From Oscillospiraceae bacterium (GTDB taxonomy: Bacteria; Bacillota; Clostridia; Oscillospirales; Oscillospiraceae): a DNA stretch of 16,379 nucleotides. Under the pieces are notes generated by a model. That model worked only from the letters and a program-made list of their open reading frames with translations. It did no database searches and was not told where the DNA came from. Made by a program: the position numbers and the translations under genes. The DNA is taken from positions 1 through 16,379 of the forward strand of contig JAQUZL010000030.1 of NCBI GenBank assembly GCA_028691385.1. The letters run 5' to 3'. Shown in pieces: positions 5,871-13,038 of the stretch; within the stretch, counting starts at the first letter, position 1; each line of letters starts with the position of its first letter.

Positions 5871-6356
5871 ATGCTGAACCACATCGTTCTCATGGGCCGT
5901 CTGACACGCGACCCCGAGCTGCGCCGCACGGGAAGCGGCGTATCCGTTGCATCGTTCTCTCTGGCAGTCGACCGCGACTTCGTCAGTCGCGATGCCCGGG
6001 AGTCCGGTGACCGCGAAACGGATTTTATCGACATCGTTGCCTGGCGCAACACTGCCGATTTCGTTTCCAAGTACTTCACCAAGGGCCGCATGGCGGTGGT
6101 TACGGGTCGTCTTCAAATCCGCAACTGGACTGACAAGGAAGGCAACAAGCGCCGCACGGCTGAGGTCATCGCGGACAATGTCTACTTTGGCGATTCCAAG
6201 CGCGACAATGACCAGGGCGGCGCGAGCCAGTCCTATGGTTCTGCCGGCGGGTACAATCAGGCAGGCAGCAGCTATGGCGCTCCGGCGGCACAGCCCAAAG
6301 CCCCCGCTTCTGATTTTGCCATGCTCGAAGACGACGATTCCGAGCTTCCGTTCTGA
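5871..6356 (+). CDS. ssb: Single-stranded DNA-binding protein
   Basis: This is the essential ssDNA-binding protein of replication and repair, acting as a tetramer. The 161-residue product has an N-terminal OB fold (about 1-105) starting MLNHIVLMGRLTRDPELR and containing VASFSLAVDR, DIVAWRNTADFV and TGRLQIRNWTDKEGNKR. A flexible Gly/Ser/Gln/Ala-rich linker (about 110-150) follows. The acidic tip DDDSELPF is the conserved peptide that recruits partner proteins. AAGGAGG precedes the ATG by 7 nt. The position between rpsF and rpsR is the usual one in Gram-positive bacteria, and the gene shares their promoter. Confidence 0.97.
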   Translation: MLNHIVLMGRLTRDPELRRTGSGVSVASFSLAVDRDFVSRDARESGDRETDFIDIVAWRNTADFVSKYFTKGRMAVVTGRLQIRNWTDKEGNKRRTAEVIADNVYFGDSKRDNDQGGASQSYGSAGGYNQAGSSYGAPAAQPKAPASDFAMLEDDDSELPF

Positions 6357-6397
6357 TTTCCCAGCTTGATACCAATTCTGAATAGGAGGATACGATT

Positions 6398-6634
6398 ATG
6401 GTCCCGAATGATAAGGGTCGTCCGCGCAAGCGCAGAAAAGTCTGCAGCTTTTGCGTTGACAAGGTTACGACCATCGACTATAAGGATACTGCAAAGCTTC
6501 GCCGCTATCTGTCTGAGCGCGGCAAGATTCTGCCGCGCCGCACAACGGGCACCTGCGCTGCTCATCAGCGTCAGCTGACCATTGCCATCAAGCGCGCGCG
6601 TTCTATCGCTCTGCTGCCCTACGTCGCTGATTGA
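6398..6634 (+). CDS. rpsR: 30S ribosomal protein S18 (cysteine-containing, zinc-binding type)
   Basis: This 78-residue small-subunit protein is the partner of S6. Family core motifs are clear: KRRKVC, TTIDYKD, LRRYLSERGKILPRR, TGTCAAHQR and AIKRARSIALLPYV. Residues C16, C19, C53 and H56 form a CxxC...CxxH set, indicating the metal-binding (C+) version of S18; in contrast, the B. subtilis protein lacks these cysteines as I recall it. AGGAGG lies 8 nt before the ATG. It ends the rpsF-ssb-rpsR operon and is followed 10 nt after its stop by a strong terminator. Confidence 0.97.
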   Translation: MVPNDKGRPRKRRKVCSFCVDKVTTIDYKDTAKLRRYLSERGKILPRRTTGTCAAHQRQLTIAIKRARSIALLPYVAD

Positions 6635-6643
6635 TGATGCCCC

Positions 6644-6680
6644 AAAGCCCGTCCGAGAAATCGGACGGGCTTTTTTCTTT
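6644..6680 (+). terminator. Intrinsic terminator of rpsF-ssb-rpsR
   Basis: A perfect 12-bp stem (AAGCCCGTCCGA / TCGGACGGGCTT) with a GAAA tetraloop is followed by TTTTTTCTTT. This is a textbook rho-independent terminator. Confidence 0.95.
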
Positions 6681-6744
6681 CCCCCTTCCGGCTTTCTATC
6701 TGTGCAGCAAAGCCCCCTGCCGCGCGGCCGGGTCGGCAAGAATT

Positions 6745-6776
6745 CCGGCGGATTTCCATCCGACGGTTTTCTTTTT
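6745..6776 (+). terminator. Second, weaker terminator-like hairpin
   Basis: CCG-G-CGGAT, TTCC loop, ATCCG-A-CGG forms an 8-bp stem with one G/A mismatch and is followed by TTTTCTTTTT. It may back up the terminator at 6644-6680. Its T-run also occupies the -35 region of the nadE promoter. The rest of 6681-6789 shows nothing else I can support. Confidence 0.45.
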
Positions 6777-6789
6777 CCGCCGTTTGCGG

Positions 6790-6795
6790 TATAAT
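6790..6795 (+). promoter_or_regulatory. -10 box of the probable nadE promoter
   Basis: TATAAT matches the consensus exactly and lies 50 nt before the nadE ATG. At 17 nt upstream the -35 region is only a pyrimidine run (TTTTCT), so the promoter is weak or needs help. Confidence 0.5.
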
Positions 6796-6844
6796 ACTTC
6801 CAAATATGCAAGCCGCAGCCTATGCGGCAAAAGGAAGTGCATCC

Positions 6845-8752
6845 ATGAACGATGGTTTTTTGAAAATCGCAGCGGCAACGCCGAAAATCCACGTGGCCGA
6901 CCCTGCCTATAACGCAGCGCAGGTCATCTCCATGGCCGCCGACGCGGCACAGCGCGGCGCAAAGGTGTGCGTGTTCCCGGAGCTGGTGCTGACCGGCTAC
7001 ACCTGTCAGGACTTGTTTGGCCAGCGCACGCTGCTGCAGGGCGCGCTGGACGCGCTCGCCCGCGTGGCGGCGGAAACAAAGCAGCTGGAGCTGCTGGTGG
7101 CCGTGGGGCTGCCCTTTGCATGGAACGGCTGCCTTTACAACGTGGCCGCGCTGGTCTATGGCGGCGAAATTCTCGGCCTTGTACCCAAGCGCAATCTGCC
7201 GAACTATGGCGAGTTTTATGAAAAGCGCCACTTTGTGTCCGGCAGCGGCGTCTGCTCGCGGCAGGTGATGCTCTTTGGCGCGCCGACGTTTTTTGGAACC
7301 GATCTGCTGTTCTGCCACAGCGCCATGCCCGAGGTCAAGCTGGGCGTGGAGCTGTGCGAGGATCTCTGGGTACCCAACCCACCCTCCATTGGCCTTGCGA
7401 TGGCGGGCGCAACCATCATTCTGAATCTGTCCGCCAGCGACGAAACCGTCACCAAGGACGAATACCGGCGGGCGCTGGTCTGCGGGCAGTCGGCGCGGCT
7501 GGTCTGCGGCTACGTCTACTGCAACGCGGGCGACGGCGAATCCACCCAGGACTTGGTCTACACCGGTCACGATCTCATCTGCGAAAATGGCAGCATTCTG
7601 GCGCAGTCCGAGTCCACCTCGGGGCTGATTGTCAGCGAAATCGACGCCCAGCGGCTGGATCATGAACGCCGCAAGCTGGGCACGTTCCAAAACGTCGACG
7701 CCGCAGTGACCCAAATCTACTTTGGCGGCGCGGCGGAGGAAACCGCACTGACCCGCACCGTGGGCAAGACGCCCTTTGTGCCGCAGGACGCGGCGCAGCG
7801 CGCCAAGCGCTGCGAGCAAATTTTCAATTTGCAGAGTCTGGGGCTGAAAAAGCGCATCGAGCACACCTGCGCGCGCGCGGTGGTCATCGGCGTTTCCGGC
7901 GGGTTGGATTCGACGCTTGCCATGCTGGTGGCCGCGCGGGCGATGGATCTGTGCGGCCGCGACCGGAAGGACATTCTTTCCGTGACCATGCCCTGCTTCG
8001 GCACCACCAAACGCACCCGTTCAAACGCGGAAATTTTGGCCGAGCGCCTTGGCGCCACCCTGCGCGTCGTGGACATCACCCGGGCGGTGCAGCAGCATTT
8101 TTCCGACATCGGTCACGACCCCGCCGTACTGGACGTTACCTTTGAGAATTCGCAGGCGCGCGAGCGCACGCAGGTCATCATGGACCTCGCCAATCAGGCC
8201 GGCGGCTTTGTGGTCGGCACGGGCGATCTCAGCGAACTGGCGCTGGGCTGGGCGACCTACAACGGCGACCACATGAGCATGTACGGCGTGAACGCGTCCA
8301 TCCCCAAAACACTGGTGCGGCATCTGGTGCGCTACATGGCCGATACCTGCGGCGACGACGCGCTGCGCGCGTGCCTGCTGGACATTTTGGACACGCCGGT
8401 TTCCCCGGAGCTGCTCCCGGCCAAAAACGGCGAAATTTCTCAAAAGACAGAGGATCTGGTAGGTCCGTACGCACTGCACGACTTTTTCCTGTATCAGGCG
8501 ATTCGCTGCGGCTGCCCGCCCGCCAAGGTGTTCCGGCTGGCAAGCTGCGCCTTTGCCGGCGACTACGACCGGGAAACGATTCTCAAATGGCTGCGCACGT
8601 TCTATCGCCGGTTCTTCACCCAGCAGTTCAAGCGCAGCTGCCTGCCGGACGGCCCCAAGGTTGGTTCGGTGACGCTCTCGCCCCGCGGGGACTGGCGCAT
8701 GCCGTCCGACGCAGTCAGCGCGCTCTGGCTGCAGCAGGCGGAAGCGCTGTAA
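6845..8752 (+). CDS. nadE: Glutamine-dependent NAD+ synthetase
   Basis: This is a cytosolic two-domain enzyme that hydrolyses glutamine and passes ammonia to adenylated deamido-NAD to make NAD+, the last step of NAD synthesis. The 635-residue product has an N-terminal nitrilase-like glutaminase domain (about 1-280) with triad E46 (FPELVLTGY), K115 (LVPKRNLPNY) and C171 (ELCEDLW). The C-terminal NAD synthetase domain has the ATP-pyrophosphatase loop SGGLDS (351-356), MPCFGTT, and GTGDLSELALGW. Length fits the long NadE type. ATG at 6845 follows AAAGGAAG; an in-frame ATG at 6806 lies only 11 nt from the -10 box and lacks a binding site. The polyprenyl synthase gene begins 31 nt downstream, so the two are probably cotranscribed, though their pathways are not directly linked. 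Confidence 0.95.
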   Translation: MNDGFLKIAAATPKIHVADPAYNAAQVISMAADAAQRGAKVCVFPELVLTGYTCQDLFGQRTLLQGALDALARVAAETKQLELLVAVGLPFAWNGCLYNVAALVYGGEILGLVPKRNLPNYGEFYEKRHFVSGSGVCSRQVMLFGAPTFFGTDLLFCHSAMPEVKLGVELCEDLWVPNPPSIGLAMAGATIILNLSASDETVTKDEYRRALVCGQSARLVCGYVYCNAGDGESTQDLVYTGHDLICENGSILAQSESTSGLIVSEIDAQRLDHERRKLGTFQNVDAAVTQIYFGGAAEETALTRTVGKTPFVPQDAAQRAKRCEQIFNLQSLGLKKRIEHTCARAVVIGVSGGLDSTLAMLVAARAMDLCGRDRKDILSVTMPCFGTTKRTRSNAEILAERLGATLRVVDITRAVQQHFSDIGHDPAVLDVTFENSQARERTQVIMDLANQAGGFVVGTGDLSELALGWATYNGDHMSMYGVNASIPKTLVRHLVRYMADTCGDDALRACLLDILDTPVSPELLPAKNGEISQKTEDLVGPYALHDFFLYQAIRCGCPPAKVFRLASCAFAGDYDRETILKWLRTFYRRFFTQQFKRSCLPDGPKVGSVTLSPRGDWRMPSDAVSALWLQQAEAL

Positions 8753-8783
8753 CCCATTGCTAAAAATTTTAGGAGGCAAAAAC

Positions 8784-9680
8784 ATGATGGATGTGGAAGC
8801 AACGCTGAATGCGTACGGCGCGCAGGTCGAATCCGCCCTGCGGCGCTACCTGCAATCTGCCCACGAAGCGGACTATGCGGCGGTGTTCGATTCGATGCGC
8901 TATTCTGTGTTTGGCGGCGGCAAGCGGCTGCGCCCGGCGCTGGTCTATGCGTTTTGTGCGCTCTGCGGCGGCGAACCGGAGCGCGCCACGCCCTTTGCAG
9001 CCGCCATTGAGATGGTACATACCTACTCCCTGATTCACGATGATCTGCCCTGCATGGACAACGACGACCTTCGCCGGGGCAGAGCCACCAATCACAAGGT
9101 TTATGGCGACGCCACCGCGCTGCTGGCGGGCGATGGCCTGCTCAATCGCGCCTATGAAACGATTTTGAACCCTGCCTATACCGGACATCTCGGCGCGGAA
9201 GCGGTTTGCCGGGCGGCGTTTTGTCTGGCGGACAACGCCGGCGCGGACGGCATGATTGGCGGGCAAATCATCGACATGGACTCCGAGGGAAAGGCCATTT
9301 CGCTCGAGCGGCTGATGCGCCTGCAACAGCTGAAAACCGGATGTCTGATTCGCGCGGCGGCAGAGCTTGGCTGCATCGCGGCAGGCAAAACCGACGATGC
9401 GACCCTGACCGCCGCGCGCGATTATGCGTCCGGCATCGGTCTGGCATTCCAGATCAGGGACGATATGCTGGACATTGAGGGCGACGCGGCCGTGCTGGGA
9501 AAGTCGGTGGGAACGGACGCTGCGGCAGGGAAAAGCACCTTTCCTTCGCTGCTGGGGATGGAACGGTGCCGTCAAACCATCCGCCAATTGACGGACGGGG
9601 CAAAAGCAGCGCTTTCCCCATTCCAGGGCGCAGCGTTTCTCGAAGCGCTCGCAGACTATCTCGTCTCCCGCGATCACTGA
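8784..9680 (+). CDS. ispA: Polyprenyl (farnesyl-type) diphosphate synthase
   Basis: This is a cytosolic prenyltransferase that condenses isopentenyl diphosphate with allylic diphosphates to make short-chain prenyl diphosphates for quinone, carrier-lipid or terpenoid synthesis. The 298-residue all-helical product shows GGGKRLRP (44-51) and the first Asp-rich motif DDLPCMD (86-92, the DDxxxxD form of bacterial short-chain enzymes) followed by NDDLRRGRATNHK. It also has GGQIIDM (159-165), LKTG (183-186) and the second Asp-rich motif DDMLD (226-230). Tyr81, five residues before the first motif, suggests a short C15 product. AGGAGG lies 7 nt before ATG 8784; the next codon is also ATG. The usual xse and dxs neighbours are absent here. 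Confidence 0.93.
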   Translation: MMDVEATLNAYGAQVESALRRYLQSAHEADYAAVFDSMRYSVFGGGKRLRPALVYAFCALCGGEPERATPFAAAIEMVHTYSLIHDDLPCMDNDDLRRGRATNHKVYGDATALLAGDGLLNRAYETILNPAYTGHLGAEAVCRAAFCLADNAGADGMIGGQIIDMDSEGKAISLERLMRLQQLKTGCLIRAAAELGCIAAGKTDDATLTAARDYASGIGLAFQIRDDMLDIEGDAAVLGKSVGTDAAAGKSTFPSLLGMERCRQTIRQLTDGAKAALSPFQGAAFLEALADYLVSRDH

Positions 9681-9822
9681 TTGCCTTCCGGCGCCCCGGC
9701 CAAAGCGCTTATTATAATAATGTATCTTTTTTTGGCCATTGGTGCGGTGACCGTACCATCGCTGCGGCGGTGCGGCCGTGTGACGGCAATATTACAACTA
9801 TGTTAAAGATCCCGCCAAACGA
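9681..9822 (+). other. Intergenic stretch after ispA with inverted repeats
   Basis: No gene is supported in this non-coding part. GGCCAAA (9698-9704) and TTTGGCC (9731-9737) form a 7-bp inverted repeat around an AT-rich 26-nt loop that ends in a seven-T run. GGTGCGG-TGA-CCGTACC follows at 9741-9757 (one G-T pair). No classical hairpin plus T-run terminator for ispA is obvious. A TATAAT at 9713-9718 has no convincing -35 partner. Confidence 0.4.
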
Positions 9823-9851
9823 TTGACGTTGAAAACCCAATGATGTATATT
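9823..9851 (+). promoter_or_regulatory. Promoter of the SLH-domain protein gene
   Basis: -35 TTGACG (9823-9828) and -10 TATATT (9846-9851) are separated by exactly 17 nt, giving a start near 9858 and a ~144-nt leader before the ATG at 10002. Confidence 0.78.
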
Positions 9852-9865
9852 TATCATGCAGTTAA

Positions 9866-9994
9866 GAGGGCAGCTTCCCCCAGCACAGATACGGGAAAGG
9901 CTAGCCACGGTATGTGTGCTAGAGATGAAATTGCTCCTCCGCCGCTGCAAACTGACAAGGCATCTCCATTGGAGATGCAAAATTAAAAGGAGGA
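9866..9994 (+). ncRNA. Structured 5' leader of the SLH gene, possible regulatory RNA
   Basis: Several pairings can form. GCAGC (9870-9874) with GCTGC (9944-9948) closes a junction. TTCCC (9875-9879) pairs with GGGAA (9893-9897). CTAGC-CAC (9901-9908) pairs with GTG-T-GCTAG (9914-9922) over a GGTAT loop. A perfect 8-bp hairpin GCATCTCC-ATT-GGAGATGC (9960-9978) precedes the ribosome binding site. Alternatives compete: AGCACA (9882-9887) can pair with TGTGCT (9915-9920), TCCTCC (9935-9940) with the binding site GGAGGA (9989-9994), and GAGG (9866-9869) with the same CCTC. I recognise no named riboswitch class. Regulation is inferred from these pairings only. Confidence 0.5.
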
Positions 9995-10001
9995 AACCTC
10001 A

Positions 10002-12638
10002 ATGAAAAATCTGAAGAAGGTTGTTGCACTGCTTCTCGTCGTTGCCATGATGATGAGCTTCGGCATCGTTGCAAGTGCATCCGACTTCACCGACAACGGC
10101 TCCATTGCAAACAAAGAAGCTGTTGACGTCATGAGCGAAATCGGCGTTATCTCCGGTTTCACCGATGGTTCTTTCCAGCCGACTACCACGCTGACCCGTG
10201 AGCAGGCTGCTAAGATCCTCACCTACATGCTGATGGGCAAGGACGCAGCTGATAAGCTGGTCACCACCATCGCTCCGTACAGCGACGTTGCTTCTGACCG
10301 TTGGTCCGCAGGCGCCATCGCTTACTGCGCAAACGAAGGCATCATCGCCGGCGTTGGCAATGGCAAGTTTGACCCGACCGCTCAGCTGACCGGCCTGCAG
10401 TTTGCAAAAATGCTGCTCGTCGCACTGGGCTATGATCCGGCCATCCAGAACCTGACCGGTTCTTCTTGGGCAGTCAACACCGCCAAGCTGGCTCTGGACA
10501 TCGCTCTGGACGACGACGTCGCTTCCAACCTGTCCTCCGCTCTGTCCCGTCAGAGCGCAGCCCAGATGGCTTTCAACACCCTGAAGGCTACCATGGTCGA
10601 GTATGACTCCACCACCAACATCAGCCTGAACGGCGCTACCATCTCCGTTGGCAACACCAAGGCCAAGGACGTTGCTGCCAACAAGTATGATGGCAACATC
10701 GATGATGACAAGTACCTGCAGTTCGCTGAGAAGTACTTCACCGACCTCAAGGCACAGGAAGGCAAGACTGACAAGTTTGGCCGCCCGGGCACCAAGTGGG
10801 TCAACGACGGTGACACCATTGGCACCTACTCCGACGCAGCTGACGACACTCTGACGCTGAACAAGAGCAGCCAGACCAACGCAACCATCTTCACCGATAG
10901 CGATTTCTTCGACTACGATGAGAAGGATTTTGCTGACACCATCACCGTTTACGTGAACGGCGACGAAGCAGTCTCCGGCAACTACGCGACTGTTTCCAAG
11001 GCTTCCACCTTCAAAGCTGGCGACTACATCGAAGTCTTCAAGAATGGCGACGACGAGTACGAGACCATCTGCGTTACCCGTTACTCCTATGCCAAGATCG
11101 ACTCCATCGACGATGATCTCAGCAGCACCTACACCAAGAAGGGCGCTTCTGTTTCCATCGACCTGAAGGACGTTGACGGCAACGGCATCGGCGGCACCTA
11201 CTACGATGCTTATGACGATCATGACGATGAAGTTCTGGGCGGCTTTGACGCCAAGACCTACACCGAGGATACCGTCATTGCAATCGCACTGAAGGAATCC
11301 TCCGACCGCGTCCTGGCTTCCCATGTCGCAACGGTTGTTGAGAACACCGTTACCGCTTCCAAGACCGGCTCCAAGGCATCTGTCACCATCGGCGGCACTG
11401 CTTACCAGCTGGCCGGCGGCGTTTCCGCTCCGGATTACAACTACAAGGACGACACTTACACTGTCTACGTTGACTCCTACGGCTACGTCGTTGGTATCGA
11501 CAAGTCCTCCACCAAGGATCTGAAGGACGTTTACTACGTCACCGGCATCCTGCACACCACCTCCGGCAACTACAACACGCATAGCTACTATGCACAGGCT
11601 GTTAAGCTGGAAGACGGCGCCGTCTCCGAGATCAAGCTGGAGAAGGATGCAGCTACCGCACTGGTCGCCAAGATTGACGACACCACCAAGGTTCTGCACA
11701 CTGAGATCGCTGGCCTGTACACCTTCACCGACAAGGACGGCTCCAAGTCCTCCGACGCGAAGTCTGACAACGGCAAGTTCTGGATCGAAGAGTACACCGA
11801 CAAGGACGCAAAAGACGATGACTACTATGTCTACACCGGCGCAATCGGCGACGACATGAAGAAGTCCGACTCCAGCGTCAAGGTTGGCGGCAAGAAGGTT
11901 TACCTGAACTCTGCTACCCAGTACATCAAGGTCGAGGATACCGGCGATGATATCGACGTCACCACCGTTACCGGCGGCACCAGCATCAAGGCTACCGACG
12001 TTTCCGCAATCACCGTGACCACCAAGTCCGGCACTTCCTACACTGCCGCTTACGTGGTTCTGATTTCCGGCGACTTCAAGACCGCTGCTAACTCCGGCGA
12101 TTATGTCTACGTTGCTGATGTTTCCTCCGTCAAGAACGGCGACGGCTGGGAAGTTGAGCTGCGCTTTACCGATGGCACCGGCACTGTCGAGACCAAGACT
12201 GTTGATTCCGACAAGGCTCCTGCTAAGGGCTTCTACACCTACACTGTCGACGACGACGGCATCTACTCCCTCGACGCTGCCGAGGCTGCTGATGACATCG
12301 CTGCTCAGATCGCCAAGAACGGCGGCGAGTATGATGGCGAGACCGGCTACGCCATTGGCGCAACCCTCTCCTCCATCAACAACAACCAGCTGTCTGTTGA
12401 CTCCTACAAGGGTGCAACTTACACTGTCTCCATGCCGGACGTTGACTTTGGTGCAAACGTCATCATCAAGGACGAGCGCGGCAAGTCCACTCGCGACGGC
12501 GATCCGTACACCAACGAGATCACTTCCGTCAGCAAGCTGAAGACCGCAATCGAGAAGAACGCTGTTACCGAAGTTATCGCGAATGTTTTCTATGATGACG
12601 GCGCAGTCATCCTGGTCAGCATCACCGAGGTTAACTAA
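10002..12638 (+). CDS. SLH-domain surface (S-layer-like) protein
   Basis: This is a secreted 878-residue protein probably anchored to a wall polymer and forming part of the surface layer. The signal peptide (MKNLKK, hydrophobic core to ~residue 22, likely cleavage after A26 in VASA-SD) is followed by SLH repeats. SLH1 spans ~28-78 (FTDGSFQPTTTLTREQAAKIL) and SLH2 ~92-142 (YSDVASDRWSAGAIAYCANEGIIAG, then GNGKFDPTAQLT). A weaker third lies at ~155-198, ending SRQSAAQMAFNTLKATM. The rest is Asp/Thr/Ser/Lys-rich, probably beta-structured, with no enzyme motif I recognise. Codons are strongly biased (GCT, TCC, ACC, AAG; almost no TTA, CTA or TCA), unlike the neighbours except the ribosomal operon, indicating very high expression. 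AAGGAGG lies 8 nt before the ATG. Strong promoter, long leader and terminator make it a one-gene unit. Confidence 0.92.
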   Translation: MKNLKKVVALLLVVAMMMSFGIVASASDFTDNGSIANKEAVDVMSEIGVISGFTDGSFQPTTTLTREQAAKILTYMLMGKDAADKLVTTIAPYSDVASDRWSAGAIAYCANEGIIAGVGNGKFDPTAQLTGLQFAKMLLVALGYDPAIQNLTGSSWAVNTAKLALDIALDDDVASNLSSALSRQSAAQMAFNTLKATMVEYDSTTNISLNGATISVGNTKAKDVAANKYDGNIDDDKYLQFAEKYFTDLKAQEGKTDKFGRPGTKWVNDGDTIGTYSDAADDTLTLNKSSQTNATIFTDSDFFDYDEKDFADTITVYVNGDEAVSGNYATVSKASTFKAGDYIEVFKNGDDEYETICVTRYSYAKIDSIDDDLSSTYTKKGASVSIDLKDVDGNGIGGTYYDAYDDHDDEVLGGFDAKTYTEDTVIAIALKESSDRVLASHVATVVENTVTASKTGSKASVTIGGTAYQLAGGVSAPDYNYKDDTYTVYVDSYGYVVGIDKSSTKDLKDVYYVTGILHTTSGNYNTHSYYAQAVKLEDGAVSEIKLEKDAATALVAKIDDTTKVLHTEIAGLYTFTDKDGSKSSDAKSDNGKFWIEEYTDKDAKDDDYYVYTGAIGDDMKKSDSSVKVGGKKVYLNSATQYIKVEDTGDDIDVTTVTGGTSIKATDVSAITVTTKSGTSYTAAYVVLISGDFKTAANSGDYVYVADVSSVKNGDGWEVELRFTDGTGTVETKTVDSDKAPAKGFYTYTVDDDGIYSLDAAEAADDIAAQIAKNGGEYDGETGYAIGATLSSINNNQLSVDSYKGATYTVSMPDVDFGANVIIKDERGKSTRDGDPYTNEITSVSKLKTAIEKNAVTEVIANVFYDDGAVILVSITEVN

Positions 12639-12688
12639 GTTACAAGCTTCAACCGATTGATTTGGCCACAAGCTGAATAATCATTCTC

Positions 12689-12702
12689 TTGCCGCAAGGC
12701 AA
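12689..12702 (+). repeat. Small hairpin with GCAA tetraloop after the SLH gene
   Basis: TTGCC-GCAA-GGCAA forms a 5-bp stem with a stable GNRA tetraloop, 8 nt before the main terminator, which has the same loop. No T-run follows. It may stabilise the 3' end of the abundant mRNA. Confidence 0.5.
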
Positions 12703-12709
12703 TGAGGTG

Positions 12710-12754
12710 AAAGATGGCAGGTACGCAAGTACCTGCCATCTTTTTGTTGTTTTA
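12710..12754 (+). terminator. Intrinsic terminator of the SLH gene
   Basis: A perfect 15-bp stem (AAAGATGGCAGGTAC / GTACCTGCCATCTTT) with a GCAA tetraloop runs into TTTTTGTTGTTTT. It is one of the strongest terminator signals in the window, as expected after a highly transcribed gene. Confidence 0.95.
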
Positions 12755-12780
12755 TCCGTGCTTGCACCCATTTACAATAC

Positions 12781-12809
12781 GTGACAGAAAGCATCGCATG
12801 TGCTATAAT
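12781..12809 (+). promoter_or_regulatory. Extended -10 promoter of the WalR-like operon
   Basis: -35 GTGACA (12781-12786), a 17-nt spacer and -10 TATAAT (12804-12809) preceded by TGC (extended -10 motif TGnTATAAT). Transcription would start near 12816, leaving a ~220-nt leader before the ATG at 13039. Confidence 0.8.
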
Positions 12810-12820
12810 AGCCGCAAAGT

Positions 12821-12990
12821 GGCCATCTGCCGCTTGCAGGCAGCAGATGGCCTTACAATAATCTTAAGCGCTTTGGCGCAGAGCGCCAAAATGCGCATAT
12901 CACAGCCGCTTGGCGGCTATGATAGCATGATTTCATCATGCTATCATAGCCACAATCAACGCGGTTATCCTACGGATAGAGGATACCGCG
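12821..12990 (+). ncRNA. Five-hairpin leader upstream of the WalR-like gene
   Basis: In this 170-nt non-coding stretch five inverted repeats follow one another. H1: GGCCATCTGC (12821-12830) / GCAGATGGCC (12843-12852). H2: TTTGGCGC-AGA-GCGCCAAA (12872-12890). H3: AGCCGC-TTG-GCGGCT (12904-12918). H4: a perfect 16-bp stem 12915-12930 / 12936-12951 with a TTTCA loop. H5: CGCGGTTATCCT (12960-12971) / AGGATACCGCG (12980-12990) with one bulged T. H3 and H4 share bases 12915-12918 and exclude each other. None has a T-run, so they are not simple terminators. No reading frame with a ribosome binding site is seen here. Function is unknown; a leader RNA or a separate small RNA are both possible. Confidence 0.6.
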
Positions 12991-13038
12991 CGCAAATGAG
13001 CGTACCACACTTACCACGCACAGAGGGAGGCGCATGGA

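Noticed and set aside
6272..7864. 530-codon minus-strand frame opposite ssb, rpsR and nadE
   Set aside because: It crosses three well-supported genes and a terminator, and has no recognisable domain.
9713..9718. TATAAT as a promoter after ispA
   Set aside because: No acceptable -35 box at 16-18 nt upstream, and a much better promoter lies at 9823-9851.
9858..9960. Known riboswitch classes (c-di-GMP, c-di-AMP, TPP, cobalamin, guanidine) in the SLH leader
   Set aside because: None of the conserved core motifs I know for these classes is present, so it was kept only as an unassigned structured leader.
9999..12671. 890-codon open frame on the minus strand opposite the SLH gene
   Set aside because: It is codon-aligned with the SLH gene and stays open because that gene avoids TTA, CTA and TCA. 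The product is low-complexity Val/Gly/Asp-rich with no domain, and it runs against a clear signal-peptide SLH gene.
12821..12990. CRISPR-like or mobile-element repeat array
   Set aside because: The elements are different inverted repeats, not identical direct repeats with spacers. There are no flanking target duplications, transposase or cas genes.
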